DNA of 64,000 nucleotides from Micrasema longulum (lineage: Eukaryota; Arthropoda; Insecta; Trichoptera; Brachycentridae). The stretch is taken from positions 1 to 64,000 of the forward strand of contig JAGVSM010002941.1 of assembly GCA_022494885.1 (NCBI GenBank). Direction: 5' to 3'. Shown here piece after piece: positions 42,240 through 53,126 of the stretch. Position 1 is the first letter of the stretch; each line of letters opens with the position of its first letter. A program made the translations under genes and the position numbers. Below the pieces are notes generated by a model. The model did no database searches. It worked only from the letters and a program-made list of their open reading frames with translations, and was not told where the DNA came from.

Positions 42240-42715
42240 AACTTATAATAACTAATACTACTTTCGGACAAACGGATTTTGAGTATTATTCAATTAAAAT
42301 CTATAACCTACTTCCACTATCTATTAAAACAATTAGTAACGAAAAAATGTTTGAAAAGGCTTTAAAAAAATGGATGGTGGAGCTAGGTAGAAGTATTGTC
42401 TCATTCGCCCAAACCAATATTGAAGCAGCCGCTCCACAAGTGTATAGCTTATGTTAAGGTTTTGTTATTTTCATTGTGCGTTTTGTAATATAAATAATAT
42501 AGATGTACATACATACCTAGTTTTTAAAACTGTGAACATTTGATAATTATCTCTGTTTATTAAAAAAGTGTTCTTTGTTTTTTCTCAAATGTAAAAACAT
42601 TTCAAAAAAGTATATTGTTAAGGGTCCTCGGCACGGGTAATCCCAGTGAGGTCACATTATTTTTATTATTAATTATAATTTGTAAGAGAAAAATATGAAT
42701 AAATAAACAAATAAA
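42240..42715 (+). pseudogene. LINE-B tail, least damaged copy
   Basis: Reads TTFGQTDFEYYSIKIYNLLP, LSIKTISNEKMFEKALKKWM, VELGRSIVSFAQTNIEAAAP and QVYSLC, stop, in one continuous frame. The 'YNLLPLSIKxI...FxxALKKWM' pattern is the standard end of non-LTR ORF2. The UTR follows with CCTCGGCACGGGTAATCCCA and an AATAAATAAACAAATAAA end. It starts about 20 bp after the MITE and is 5'-truncated. This copy shows the uninterrupted site of the insertion in 21270-22045. Confidence 0.8.
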
Positions 42716-43049
42716 ATATGTAAATAAAAGTTATTAAATCATTACAATGGAATTCCATCAAGAATTAATAAAAAATAGAAAAAAAAAAAAACAATTCTTA
42801 GAGGTGCGGGTCAGTGCTATACCTACAAGATCCTCACCGCGTCACTGTGACCTGTGAAGATCTATTTTGATGGATCCCCTTGAATAGATCTTGCGCTCCA
42901 AGCCCAGCGGTGCTATTTTGTACCGCTCTCGTGGCCGTAGAAAACACTTTTATCTCGTGTATTTACATACAAAACTGTCGTGTTTTCTGGGGCGCGAGAG
43001 CTTTTGGAATATCACCCCGGAGGTGCTATTCTGAACCACTCTCGTGGCA
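42716..43049. other. GC-richer patch with a duplicated 27-bp phrase
   Basis: 42800-43049 is much GC-richer than its surroundings. 'ggtgctattttgtaccgctc' (42909) and 'ggtgctattctgaaccactc' (43022), both continuing 'tcgtggc', form a direct repeat 113 bp apart. AGATCT and GGATCC-type short palindromes are present. The 67- and 62-codon frames on opposite strands have no recognisable domain. Identity unknown. Confidence 0.45.
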
Positions 43050-43265
43050 CGAGTATCTATCAACGTGCTTAAAAACTTGCTAAGCATTTGAGCGATCACA
43101 AAGAACAATAATGAACATGCTTTAGTTATCGCAGTCATGAATCAACGCGTGTGTAATTTCTAAGTTAAAACTCATGTCGGTTTGTTTTTTGCTTTCCTCG
43201 TAAATAAATACAGTTCATTGGCGAAAAATCGGCGTTTACTATAAAAAAAATAATACAATATATTG
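43050..43265 (+). repeat. R4 dispersed repeat, uninterrupted copy
   Basis: The inverse of 51845-52265. Shared markers: 'tatcaacgtgct', 'tgagcgatcacaa', 'tagttatcgcagtca', 'caacgcg-gtgtaat', 'gtcggtttgttttttgcttt', 'cctcgtaaataaatac' and 'ggcgaaaaatcggcgtttac'. This copy lacks the SINE present in the other. Confidence 0.8.
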
Positions 43266-43269
43266 CATA

Positions 43270-43690
43270 TGCAAAATATTACGGAGTATCTAGTACAAAA
43301 AAGTGAAAATTAAATTACTATTTTAAATAAATAAAAAAAAATAGAAGAAACGGATTTAAAATAATTATTTGAGTATTCAAAATCAATATGGATATTGTGG
43401 AGAAATGTTTTAATTTGTAAATTTTTAAAATAAGTTTTCAAAAACTTCGTCGTTAGAAAAACGCGACATGTTTGGCGTTGATAATTGTGTCGTCAAGATT
43501 AGTGACAATGTTCCAAACAAATTTGAATGGTCAAAAACAAGTAAGTATGAATCGCGATGTGGCCAATGAATTGGGGCGTAGCTAATGGAATGACCGTTTT
43601 GGCGAGAATTCAAAATTACAAATTTAAAAATATTTTTTTTGCTACTAATAAGTAACAAAAAATATTTTTTTTACTTCACATTATTTCATA
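43270..43690 (+). repeat. R5 dispersed repeat, copy 2
   Basis: Colinear with 35085-35480 (see there). It starts directly after R4. A minus 77-codon frame here is a shadow. Confidence 0.7.
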
Positions 43691-43837
43691 AACCTTTATT
43701 ACTTTAAAAATGTTTTTAAAAAAAGCCTTTTGGGAATGAGCAGCTGGTATCGTCCCACTTATGCAAAGTAGGCAGGCTCTCGGGAGGCATCTGCGGTATG
43801 CGGACTAGTTAGCCGTATAGCCTACGCTTGAATACTA

Positions 43838-44400
43838 TTGATACTAAAGATTGTTGCGCCTTTTTATATTTTATCTTCGTTCCTTGTAAAGGAATTTCAA
43901 TCTCTCAATCTGTCCTCATATGAGAAACGTAAAACAGAGATGGGCCATATATGCATTTTCAAACTACTTAATATTACTAGTGATGTCCCATCTCTGTTGC
44001 AATTAATTTATTTTTATGTTTCCAACCGTATCACTAGAAGTTACAATCAGCTATATATCAAATCTTCTAACAGCAACTTTTGTTTTAATGCCCTAATGCC
44101 AAGATGAGTCAATTCGTCACACAACTTGGAATTCTTTGGGGATAGATCTTCTGGCTTTTTGTAGATTATCTCTTCGCCATTAATACAGTGGGGGATGAAA
44201 ATGGATTGGTATGGGTTAGCTCGAAGTATTTTAAGTTGATCTTAGTTATGAATATATTGTGGACTAGTACTTTATTGTCCATGTTTTTCTTTGCCACATA
44301 GTATTATGTTATTTTTGTTTAGTTTTCTGTGCATGTGTTTCTTTATATAACTGTTGTTATTAACTCAGCCCGTAATTTTAATAAATAAATACCACCGCAC
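43838..44400 (+). pseudogene. LINE-D ORF2 tail
   Basis: The 89-codon + frame reads FQSLNLSSYEKRKTEMGHIC, IFKLLNITSDVPSLLQLIYF and YVSNRITRSYNQLY. This is the 'LxSLExRRxxxDLxxxYKILNxxxD...LLxxI.F.Vp.R.TR' region of Jockey/CR1-like ORF2 proteins (compare 55290-55390). After a stop, the order continues degenerately to an AATAAATAAAT tail at 44385. Truncated and non-functional. Confidence 0.7.
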
Positions 44401-45571
44401 ACCCAAATTTCTTAATAACGAATTAACTGTAATAATTTTTTTTCTTATCTTTCTAGGTAAGGTCCACTTTTTCATCTTCACGTTTCTAAGACACGGGGAT
44501 TCATCGCAGAACAGTCAAAATAGAAGACAATGAAAAAAGGTAAAATTATAACGATAATTTAACACATAATATACAAATCAAACATACAAAACATTGTGTT
44601 ATTTTCGGTATTGAATTTATGTTCAAAATAATAAACTGTAAAGAAGATAGATAGAACCTCCACTATAAAATGTAAATAAATTCGGGATTTAAAACACTCA
44701 GACATCGAGATGTATTCAAGCTGCTTTCTTATTTAAGCGATGCAACATACTATACACCTTTGGCTCGCATGTGTCTGGAATATAAAATGTTCTTCCGAAA
44801 TAGCAAAACGTGTATATTGCATGATCCTTTCCCAACACTTGCGAATAATCTCTTGAGAATAAACTTTAAGCTTATTTTGTACAAGAAATATTATTCTAAC
44901 AGATTGAGATGTCGAAATTCTCTCTAATTACATAGGTACTCGACGACTTGCCCTTATGTTTTCGATTTCCACATTATATTTAGAAGAATTTGTACATATT
45001 AAACCGTGACCGACCGAAGTTTCGGTTTCGACCAGTTTCGGCAAACCTAGGCGGAGCTGAAACGAGAGGTCGGGATGTGTCGGATTACGTTCGGCTGTAC
45101 TCGAGTGCATCTTTTAGCTCACGACTCGGCCGCGTGACCTGTGACCTTTAGTTTGTTTCGGCTTTCGGCCGATGAGTGTGGTTAGTTGCCACGTTGCCAA
45201 TCAGTCAGTTTTCGTGCATCAAACAACGGTATAATAATAAGTTATTTATCTGCCATTGTCTAACATGAAAAATAAAAACTAGACTAATTTTGTAATTTGT
45301 TGACTATAGTTAGAAGGCAGTTCTAAGTATTTATGTTTTTGTAATTCCTTTATAGCTATGAGGTTAAAGTTCCTAGAGCGTACATTCAAGAATTGTCACA
45401 CATAAGTTATATTATAAACACCTGTCTCCCGCTTCTACTCCCACCAAGTCAACTATATACCGTTGGGTCTTTCTACTTTCCTTTATAGTAATTTTCTATG
45501 CATAAATATGTCCTTAAAAATGCCCATTGGGCGTATATTAACAACCAACCGAAACTCTCTAAAGACAAACA
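44401..45571. other. No gene; GC-richer segment at 44990-45230
   Basis: A polypyrimidine tract with CTAG (44440-44456) resembles a 3' splice site, and AAAAAAG|GTAAAA at 44533 a weak donor, but no coding frame joins them. 44990-45230 is GC-rich, with 'accgaagtttcggtttcgac', 'cgactcggccgcgtgacctg' and an arthropod-Inr-like ATCAGTCAGTT at 45205. It could be a transposon or gene promoter; nothing decides. Confidence 0.35.
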
Positions 45572-45652
45572 TTATCATCATTCCCTTTCCGCATTGAATG
45601 GTGCATAGGGCACTGCATTGATCAATCAATTGCAGCATAGCCCCTAAGAGCC
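45572..45652 (-). mobile_element. SINE S2, 3' tail fragment
   Basis: On minus: '...cagtgccctatgcaccatt', 'gcggaaagggaatgatgata'. Only the last ~80 bp of S2 are present. Confidence 0.65.
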
Positions 45653-45799
45653 GATTTTACTATCACTAAAATAAACCAAATATTGTCTTGAAGTAGTAAT
45701 TTTTATTTATTTTTTTGTCCTAGCTTTAATTTTATTTAGTTATGTTTTATTTCACTAAATGTTATAAAATATTTGGATATAACCACTTACCGACTTTTT

Positions 45800-45905
45800 T
45801 ATATCTACCGGTTTCGAGATGTACCCGTCTCTTCGTCAGGACACCAATTATACACCCATTATACACCTTCACCATAGTTGTTGCACAAAAAAAAACTAAC
45901 ACGGC
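45800..45905 (-). repeat. Hairpin-bearing repeat (CTGACGAA-stem-GAAACCGGTAG)
   Basis: On minus: CCTGACGAA, GAGACGGG, TACA, TCTC, GAAACCGGTAGATA. It shares flanks with 8028-8100 (same strand) and 9396-9500 (inverse), so the three are copies of one repeat. Confidence 0.55.
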
Positions 45906-47936
45906 ATATATTTTTATAAACACATGCACTGATTAGGACAAATGTGCACTTATTAGATTATGAAAATATTTAACCTTAAAAAAATTGTTGAAAAATAGTT
46001 TAAATAAACTAAATTTTAATGACTACAAGAAAATTTTTAAAATGCCAATATTTTTTTTAATTCAAATTTGGTTTTTGTAAATAATATTATAGTTTAAAAG
46101 TCAAATACGTCTGTAAAAAGATATTGTTATCTGCTTGTCCTTAAATGAGTTTTTCTTTAAACTCCTTGAGAATATTATATCAATCTATCTGTAGAATGTT
46201 TTCAATTCATTTTCAATCATGTTTTCGTAATACCAGCATATGTTAACTTGCTTTTTTTTTTTCATGGTCATGTCATACCATATTTATATGCTATAAACTT
46301 TTTAATAATTTAAAAAGGAATGGCCCACGCTCAGACGCTTAAATCTTAGTGGGCACTTTTTCCTGTTTATGTTATGGCTAAATTTTAAGATGTATTTTTC
46401 TAAAGTGTATTTTTGTAATTATATTTCTATGTAAATAATATTTGTATGGAAAAATAAAAACAAATAAAAAAGAAATAAAAAAAATTATTAAAAAAATAAA
46501 TAAAAACGTTTAGCATCTCACCCGCAAGTCGGCGACATAAGTGATAGGACCACAATCTGGTAAAATAATAATAAATCTAAAATCTGTTATTAGATTTATT
46601 AAGAATTTATGTGTAGTCAGTTCGCGTAAATTTCTGTAATGGCGTTAAGTAGGAATACATGTTAATTTTGTCATCAAAAGACAAAACTTCAACATTAAAT
46701 TATTCAACGGGGATTTGCTCGCATTTTCTAATTTTGACATTAAATATTTACTCCGATTACACATCATGTTAATTAATGTTTAATTACATATATTACGCTA
46801 AAACGAGAGGAAGTACTGTTAACCCTACACTGCCCAATGTAGAAGATTTGCTACATATCGATAATCGTAGAATAAAAGTGCCCTCAAACATTTTTATCAC
46901 TCGGTGACTAGTGAATTATATTACTTACCTACTCACATTTATAATTTATTGAAAAAATCGTCAACAGAGAAAAATGTGCGATAAAATTTGAATTAAGTTC
47001 AGTTACACGTTTTCTGTCAAATGTTTAATTCAGCTACTTTATTTTGGTTTTAAAAAACAAAACAAATAAGCCAGTTACATTTTTTTACAAATAATACCAC
47101 AGCAAGTAAAAATATATTCTTAAACAAAATAAACAGTGACCTAAATCCAAAAGAAAAAAATGAAAAAAAACACTACAAAATTATTTTGATAGCAAATGCC
47201 GCACGTCATTATGATTATTCGCAAATAAATTTATTTTCAATGATTTTTTAAAATAATTAAAAGATCGTCATAAATATGAATTTTGCCCATAATTAGACGA
47301 GACAAGAGAAGTATGAAAAAAAAGTTTTTTTAAGATCTTTTTAATAAACATTAATAGAGATTTTAGAAAACAATTCAGGGCAGTGAATTGAACCAGAAGC
47401 AATTTTTAAATGGATAAATTATATCAGCTATTTCGCGATCTTTTTGCAGAGCAATAGTTGATGTTTTTGACATATTTGAATGTATTGGTTGGATTTGAAA
47501 CAAACTTTCAACCGGAAACACCATGTACATGACAAATGTATTTTGTATATTTTTAATGCCGGATATCTGCACATTGTACATAGGATCCATATTTGTAATG
47601 CTTATTCCAAGTTGCTTCGCACCAAAGTAAGGTAAAGGATTTTGATGTTAATTTTGATTTTTAAATAGTGATTTTTTTGTACTTTTAAAAAAAAATTGAA
47701 GATAAAAATTGTCCGCAACTTTCATTATTAGAAAAAAAGATGTTCATAAAAAATAATATTTATTATTTTCCCTATATTCTTGTATTTTTAAACTTTTTAT
47801 GCCGGATGTAGCATATTGTCTGCTTACCTAAAATATGAAACGATACGGTGTTGTAAAGGTGTGAGTGTATACTTCAAACGCTTCTTTGAAAGTATTGCGC
47901 TTGGTCGGTTCAGTTGTGAATTATCGTACGTCAAGT
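45906..47936. other. No supported gene
   Basis: AT-rich. 46300-46480 has 'ggaatggcccacgctcagac' and 'atcttagtgggcactttttc', followed by an AAATAAAA tail: likely a LINE 3' UTR without ORF (compare 'acttagtgggtaacaaattg' at 56918). The minus 71-codon frame at 47375-47590 has no recognised domain. 47820-47936 shows 5' non-coding sequence of the mariner that follows ('ggtgtgagtgtatacttcaa'). Confidence 0.45.
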
Positions 47937-48990
47937 ATGGAGGTCTACATTCGCCATATTTTAAATTTTTACTACCTGAAAAGAAAAAACGCGTCGAATG
48001 CGACTAACAAAATTTGCTATGTATACGGGGCCGATACTTTTTCCCTTCATGCTGCACAACAGTAGTTCGAGCAATTTCTTTTTGATGTAGTGGAAGTGAA
48101 TGATGCACTCATTCACCTCCACTAAACCAGAACGGTGTAGGGGAGGTGAACCACTCTGGCAGGCTTGTCGTCAAACATGTCGATAAAATGATGGAAAATA
48201 CTGAGACAAACCATAATGTTAGCAGTAGTAGCATCGCTTAAAAGCTGAATTTTGATCATAAAACTGTTTTAAACCATTTGCAGAAGACTGGATTTAAAAA
48301 AAAGCTCGATGTTCTGGTGTCACAAAAAATCTGCATAAACCGAATTTCCATCTGCAAATCGCTGCTGAATCGCAACAAAATCGACACATTTCTGAAACGG
48401 ATGGTGACTAGTGATAGAAAATGGGTCACTGTTGACAATTTCAAGTGATAGAGATCGTGGTCGAAAGCCAACAAAGCGGCCCTGACCGTGGTTAAGCCAG
48501 GACTGACGGCCAGGAAAGTGTTGCTGTGTGTTTGGTGGGATTGGCAGGAAATACTCCACTGTGAGCTGCTCCTTTATGGCCAAATGCTCAATTCTACCCT
48601 CTACTGTAAACAATTAAAGCTGGAGATCGAACAGAAGTGGCCGGCATTGGTGAATAGGAGAGGTATCGTGTTGCATCAGGACAACGCCAGGCCGCACACA
48701 TCTTTGATGACGCGCCAGAAGCTCCGGGACTATTACCTGTTCCTGTCTATGGCCAACGCGATTGGGGGAACAAATTTGGCCTCAATAGAGGCCGGAGAAA
48801 ATTGGTTGCCCGAGTTTTTCGACATCAGGGGACAAGGGCTACTACGAAAGGGGCATTATAAAGTTGAGTCTTTGTTGACAACAAGTTATTAAACAGAACG
48901 GCGCATATTTGACTTACATCGGATGATTGTAACACTTTTTATAAAGCATTGGAATAAAGCGAAAAATATGAAATCACTCTTTCCTCAACC
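47937..48990 (+). pseudogene. mariner transposase, inactivated
   Basis: From the ATG at 47937: EVYIRHILNFYYLKRKNASN (mariner N-terminal HTH start), then decayed sequence; in frame again from about 48167: VKHVDKMMENTETN, then LNFDHKTVLNHLQKTGFKKK, ISICKSLLNRNKIDTFLKRM, VTSDRKWVTVDN (first catalytic D in TSD), two adjacent stops (48446, 48449), VVKPGLTARKVLLCVWWDWQ, GIVLHQDNARPHTSLMTRQK (second D), LRDYYLFLSMANAIGG. The third catalytic D should lie 34 residues after the second; here about 19 residues including the PYSPDLAPS block are deleted. The C-terminus reads to a stop at 48890. The right end is near 48990 ('tttcctcaacc'|TA). No left TIR recognised. Confidence 0.9.
48090..48122. repeat. Inverted repeat inside the mariner
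   Basis: GTGGAAGTGAATGA and TCATTCACCTCCAC pair with one mismatch around a short TGCAC loop. It replaces part of the HTH-coding region, so it reflects rearrangement during decay. Confidence 0.6.
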
Positions 48991-48994
48991 TATT

Positions 48995-50626
48995 ATATAC
49001 AAACAACGTACTGTAATTTATTTCTTTTTAAATACGAAAATTGAGGACTCTTGCTTCCTGAATTTGCTTCGTATATATTTTTGTGCAAAACTAATAAACC
49101 AGCCAAAACTCTTCTAAACTCTTAACTGAAAATGGTAAAAGTATTTTAGAAGACCGTTGGGTACTTCAAACATTAATTATATCAAATATAAGACTCTTTT
49201 ATGGATTACACTTCAATAATTTGGTACTCGTATAAATTAATAAAACTAATCTTGTTGGGTGAAATTTCGTTTTCATTTTAGAAAACCCTATGGGCGGGGG
49301 CAGAGGCGGATATCCTGCTACAGTGAAAAGGGTTTAAATTAAAAACATATTGTAAATCTTTATTTACGACCTCTCAAGGATTAATATGCAAACTCGGGTC
49401 GGCCCATTGTATCCTCAAATTCGGAATGGTTAGTAATCGTAACATATCGCCAGTGTCGGGTCCGTGCGAACATAGCGTATCTGCTAAATAAATTAATTTT
49501 ACATAGAATGTTTTTTACATTTATAATTATTTTCTAAGCGTTAGAAAACTTCATTTTCTTTTCTATTTTTTTTTGTTTTAAATATAATCTTTTTATGGCT
49601 TTTCCGTCTTTGTCGTATTGTTAACTCATGACAAGATCTGGACTTTTTTGGTTTAAGTTTACAACGATTTAAACAAGCACTAAATAAATAGTCGAGATCT
49701 AGTATTGATATCCCTTATGTTTGTCAATGCTTCTTTTCTTATTTTTGTTTATTTTTTACTATAATATATTGTAATATTAATACTCTGTGAATTGTATAAA
49801 TGAACTTGTAAATAATTAATACTATTTAACTATTTTTTTTTTAATTCCTTGACTGGACATGTTAACGTTTCCGATCCTGAAGGGGTAAGAAATCCGCGAG
49901 TTCCCGAGGGGGATGCCAGAAATACCCCTGCTAAAATGCTATAAATACGACTAAAAAAAAAATGTCGTAATGATTTTCATGGTTGTGTTTAAAAAGCTGT
50001 TGCATAATATTTCTAGTTTTCTGTGATTTTTTTTTTCGTAAAATACTGTTGCTAGAAGATGCTGTGTGACATCATTAAGCGTTCACAGTGACACGTTGAA
50101 CAGCACTGACCTAATGTCAAGTTACCCGTTGGAGTTGAGTGACAGCGGGGAGTTGGGGGGAAAATGCATGTAAAATGTAAAGCACGAAATCCAGTTTTTG
50201 TGGTTATTGCTTGATATTTGCGCCCAAATAGCAAGATTCGCACGTGCAAACTGACCAAATAATATTGAACTGTAAAGTGATGAATTGTAATTCTCGCTGT
50301 ATGTACGGGTGGAAACCAAAGAAGAAAGTGAATTATTATTGAAAGAATAGGGCAGAAAAATATTTTATTGAATTCGATACATTTTTAAAATTACGGTGTA
50401 AGATTGAGCAAAAAATGAAATCAAATTGTTATTAATAAAAACGTTATTGAAAAAACATGATACCTAGGTACCCAAGATACCCCCCTTAGGCCCGGAAGGG
50501 TGAAACCTTAACCCACTAATAATACGTTAAGGCTTAATTTAAGCTGCCTCTTTTTCACGTTTATTTTTTACTGTCGCGCAATTAAAGCATTTTTCATCAC
50601 GTCGGCATATTTCTGTGGCTTGAGTC
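48995..50626. other. No gene seen
   Basis: AT-rich with scattered GC-richer patches (49290-49330, 49860-49945, 50460-50510 'ccttaggcccggaagggtg'). No frame with recognisable content; opposite-strand frames near 50050-50320 are overlapping shadows. Confidence 0.45.
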
Positions 50627-50875
50627 TAAAGCTAGGGTTTCCTAGGACAGCGGCGCCCGTATTTTAACGGCCGTAGTGAACGGTGATGCAGTGGACAGCC
50701 GTCGTAACGGTGACTAGAGTGTGGTTTTCTAGGAAAACGGTGTTATCAACACCATTTAACACCATTTTCCTAGGAAACTACTCTCTAGTCGACGTTACGA
50801 CGGCTGTCTACTGCATCACCGTTCACTACGGCCGTTAAAATACGGGCACCGCTGTCCTAGGAAACCCTAGCTTTA
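50627..50875. mobile_element. 249-bp near-palindromic MITE
   Basis: Almost the whole element is one inverted repeat. The left arm AAGCTAGGGTTTCCTAGGAC, 'agcggcgcccgtattttaac', 'ggccgtagtgaacggtgatg', 'cagtggacagccgtcgtaac' is matched by the complementary right arm to the last base. The hinge is around 50745-50765 ('ggtgttatcaacaccattta'). TA dinucleotides (50627-50628 and 50874-50875) flank the TIRs, as for Tc1/mariner-type TA targeting. The arms are about 115-120 bp with very few mismatches. It is strikingly GC-rich for this window, hence young or recently arrived. Confidence 0.9.
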
Positions 50876-51844
50876 AAGGGCCAATGTCGTAAATCACAAC
50901 ATTACGGCGAAGTGTATTTACAGCTCATTTGTGACATAATAAAATTGTTTGAGGTGTTTGAAACTATTTTCAATAAAAAAAACACTACCGCATATATGTA
51001 TGTGTATATATATTTTTTTAATATGTGCATTTTTTAATTGCCATCAACCCTCCACAAAATGCTGGAAATAAAAAAAAAATCTTACACTAGCCCTTTGAGA
51101 CGCAACACACACGACACACATATCTGTAGATAGCGTTGACATCTCTGAAACTCAGAAAGCTGGACTTAGCCGTTAAAAAGCCGGATTTTTGAGTCCCAAG
51201 GCCGGACGCTAAAAAATAAGGATTTTAGACTAAATTTTTTACTAAAACACATGTGTATTTTTCTAACAAAATTTTAATTTGTGTTGGAAAAATGTGTGCT
51301 GGTGCTGCAGCCAATTAAATAAAATTATGGCTGTCGATCTCTACTAAATAAAAGATCTGTATAAAAAGTGGACTGTAAAAAATATTTATTTTAGTAAGCA
51401 CAGTGTATGCTCTGTGACGATCTTTTTGAGACGAAACGAAAAACAGACAGTAATGGCCCTTGTGCTATCTATAAAATATACTATTCAAGGAGTACCCACC
51501 AAAGCAACAACACTTTGTAGCTCAATCACAAATAACTATCGACGTGCTAATAAGTGACGTGATAACAATTTCTCACCATGGTTGTTTATCGTATTCGCGA
51601 TCACAATGCAACATCCGTGAACATGTAATATTAAATGTCAAAATATTTACGTTTTGCGGCGTATAATCCTGCTGCGCATTCACATATTTGAATTTACCGT
51701 TGTTATTATGGAAAATATTCCAAAATTGCATTTAGCCGGTGATTAGCAAGCCAAACATCAAAAAAAGCAGCCCCCATAGTAATTGTAATTTAATTTTCAC
51801 TTTTTTGTATTAGATACTCCTTACTATTTTGCAAATGCAATAAA
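50876..51844. other. No gene seen
   Basis: AT-rich; 51100-51200 has a more balanced patch ('gctggacttagccgttaaaa'). 51505-51560 ('tagctcaatcacaaataact', 'cgacgtgctaa') matches in inverse the R4-flanking phrase at 52240-52265, so R4-related DNA brackets this region. Confidence 0.45.
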
Positions 51845-52265
51845 TTGTATTATCTTTTATTGTAAACGCCGATTTTTCGCCAGTGAACCGTATTTATTTA
51901 CGAGGAAAGCAAAAAACAAACCGACACGAGCGTTGACTTAGAGATTACACGCGCGTTGACTTGTGACTGCGATAACTTAAAAAATATTGCGTTTTTATGA
52001 TTTACCCAAATATTTAATTTTGAGGGCAATTTTCAACGAGTTGTAAATAACTCACTATTGGAAAATGGAATCGAGTTGGGATACAGTGGGATTCGAACCA
52101 CGGACCTTTGATCCGTGAGTCCGAGACACTAGCCACAGGACCACAACCCGATTTAACTTAACTTAATTTAATTTATCTTAACTTGACTTATTTTAATTTA
52201 ACTTCAGCATGTTCATTGTGATCGCTCACATGCTTAGCATGTTGATAGTTATTTGTGATTGAGCT
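51845..52265 (-). repeat. R4 dispersed repeat split by an S3 SINE
   Basis: The minus strand reads the R4 markers of 43050-43265 in order but is interrupted between 'gaacatgctgaag' (52205 side) and 'ttatcgcagtca' (51970 side). At 43110-43125 these are contiguous ('catgctttagttatcgcag'). Confidence 0.85.
51979..52198 (-). mobile_element. SINE S3 with TAACTT target duplication
   Basis: On minus: the head 'cgggttgtggtcctgtggct' (A box TGGCTAGTGTC) and the perfect B box GGTTCGAATCCCAC, then body 'caactcgattcc', 'ccaatagtgagttatttac' and 'aattaaatatttgggtaaat'. The direct repeats TAACTT flank it at 51973-51978 and 52199-52204. Between the head and its flank lies a ~50-bp run of TTAACTT/TTAATTT-like units (52152-52204), as if the target duplication had been amplified. 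A second copy is in the mariner at 60.4 kb. Confidence 0.85.
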
Positions 52266-52269
52266 ACTA

Positions 52270-53120
52270 ATGTGGCAGTCAATAAGATCAATAAATTTTG
52301 TAATAAGAACTCCATTAAATAAAAACCTCACATGTATTATTTATCAACATATTTTCTTAACTTAGCCTTAGGCTAAGTGATTCAATGGTGGTATCTAGCG
52401 TCTTCTGTTTTTTTGTGTCCAACTTTTAGGATTTTTTATTATTTGTTAATGTAATATTTCTAGAGTTATTTTGTTTATTCTGATTCTGATTTATTTTTAT
52501 TATTGTTATCTACGATGAAAAATGTTAAAATCAACGTAATATAACCTAAATGTAAATATATTCGATAAAACCTTGCACATAACAAAAGCAAGGTACAAAT
52601 AATTTGCAGCTACAAAAAAAAAAAAAAAACATATTTTCTTTGTCAAAAATCTTTCTCTAACAAAAGTTTCTCTAACAGTTTTGTCATAAAAGCCAAAACG
52701 GGTCGGACCCAGTCAAATTTGGCCAGACAAGAAGTCAAAAAGCTTAACCTGTCCAAACGGATGGCTACGTTATCTACGTAGCATCACGTATGATCATGGT
52801 GAAAGTTCTTTAGAGGCACAAAAGGTATTTATCTACTAATTGAAATGCCATTTTCTTCGCCACTGTAACGTTTTCATTTTATTAATCTATCAGTCATTGG
52901 CTAAACTTATTTGAAAAAACAAAACGATACTTTTTTTTTGTTTTCAAGTAATGTTGCTGTCTTGCAGATTGGCAACTTTAGAATTAACCCGACGATACTA
53001 TACGAACACGGTTTGGTCCATTGTAGTTGTGAATATAATAATATTCCTCGACCATTTCAGAAATTTAACCTACATATTGATATTGTAATGTATTCAGTTA
53101 CCTACATTCATTATCGATTA
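52270..53120. other. No gene seen
   Basis: AT-rich with an A-run at 52614-52630. 52690-52800 is a balanced patch with 'ggctacgttatctacgtagc' (imperfect palindrome). The 118-codon + frame (52911-53267) has no recognised domain and opposes the minus frames below; neither is confirmed. Confidence 0.4.
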
Positions 53121-53126
53121 TCAATA

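Noticed and set aside
51097..51360. Possible viral or retroviral segment
   Set aside because: No frame or motif of any viral protein could be read; the GC variation alone is not evidence.
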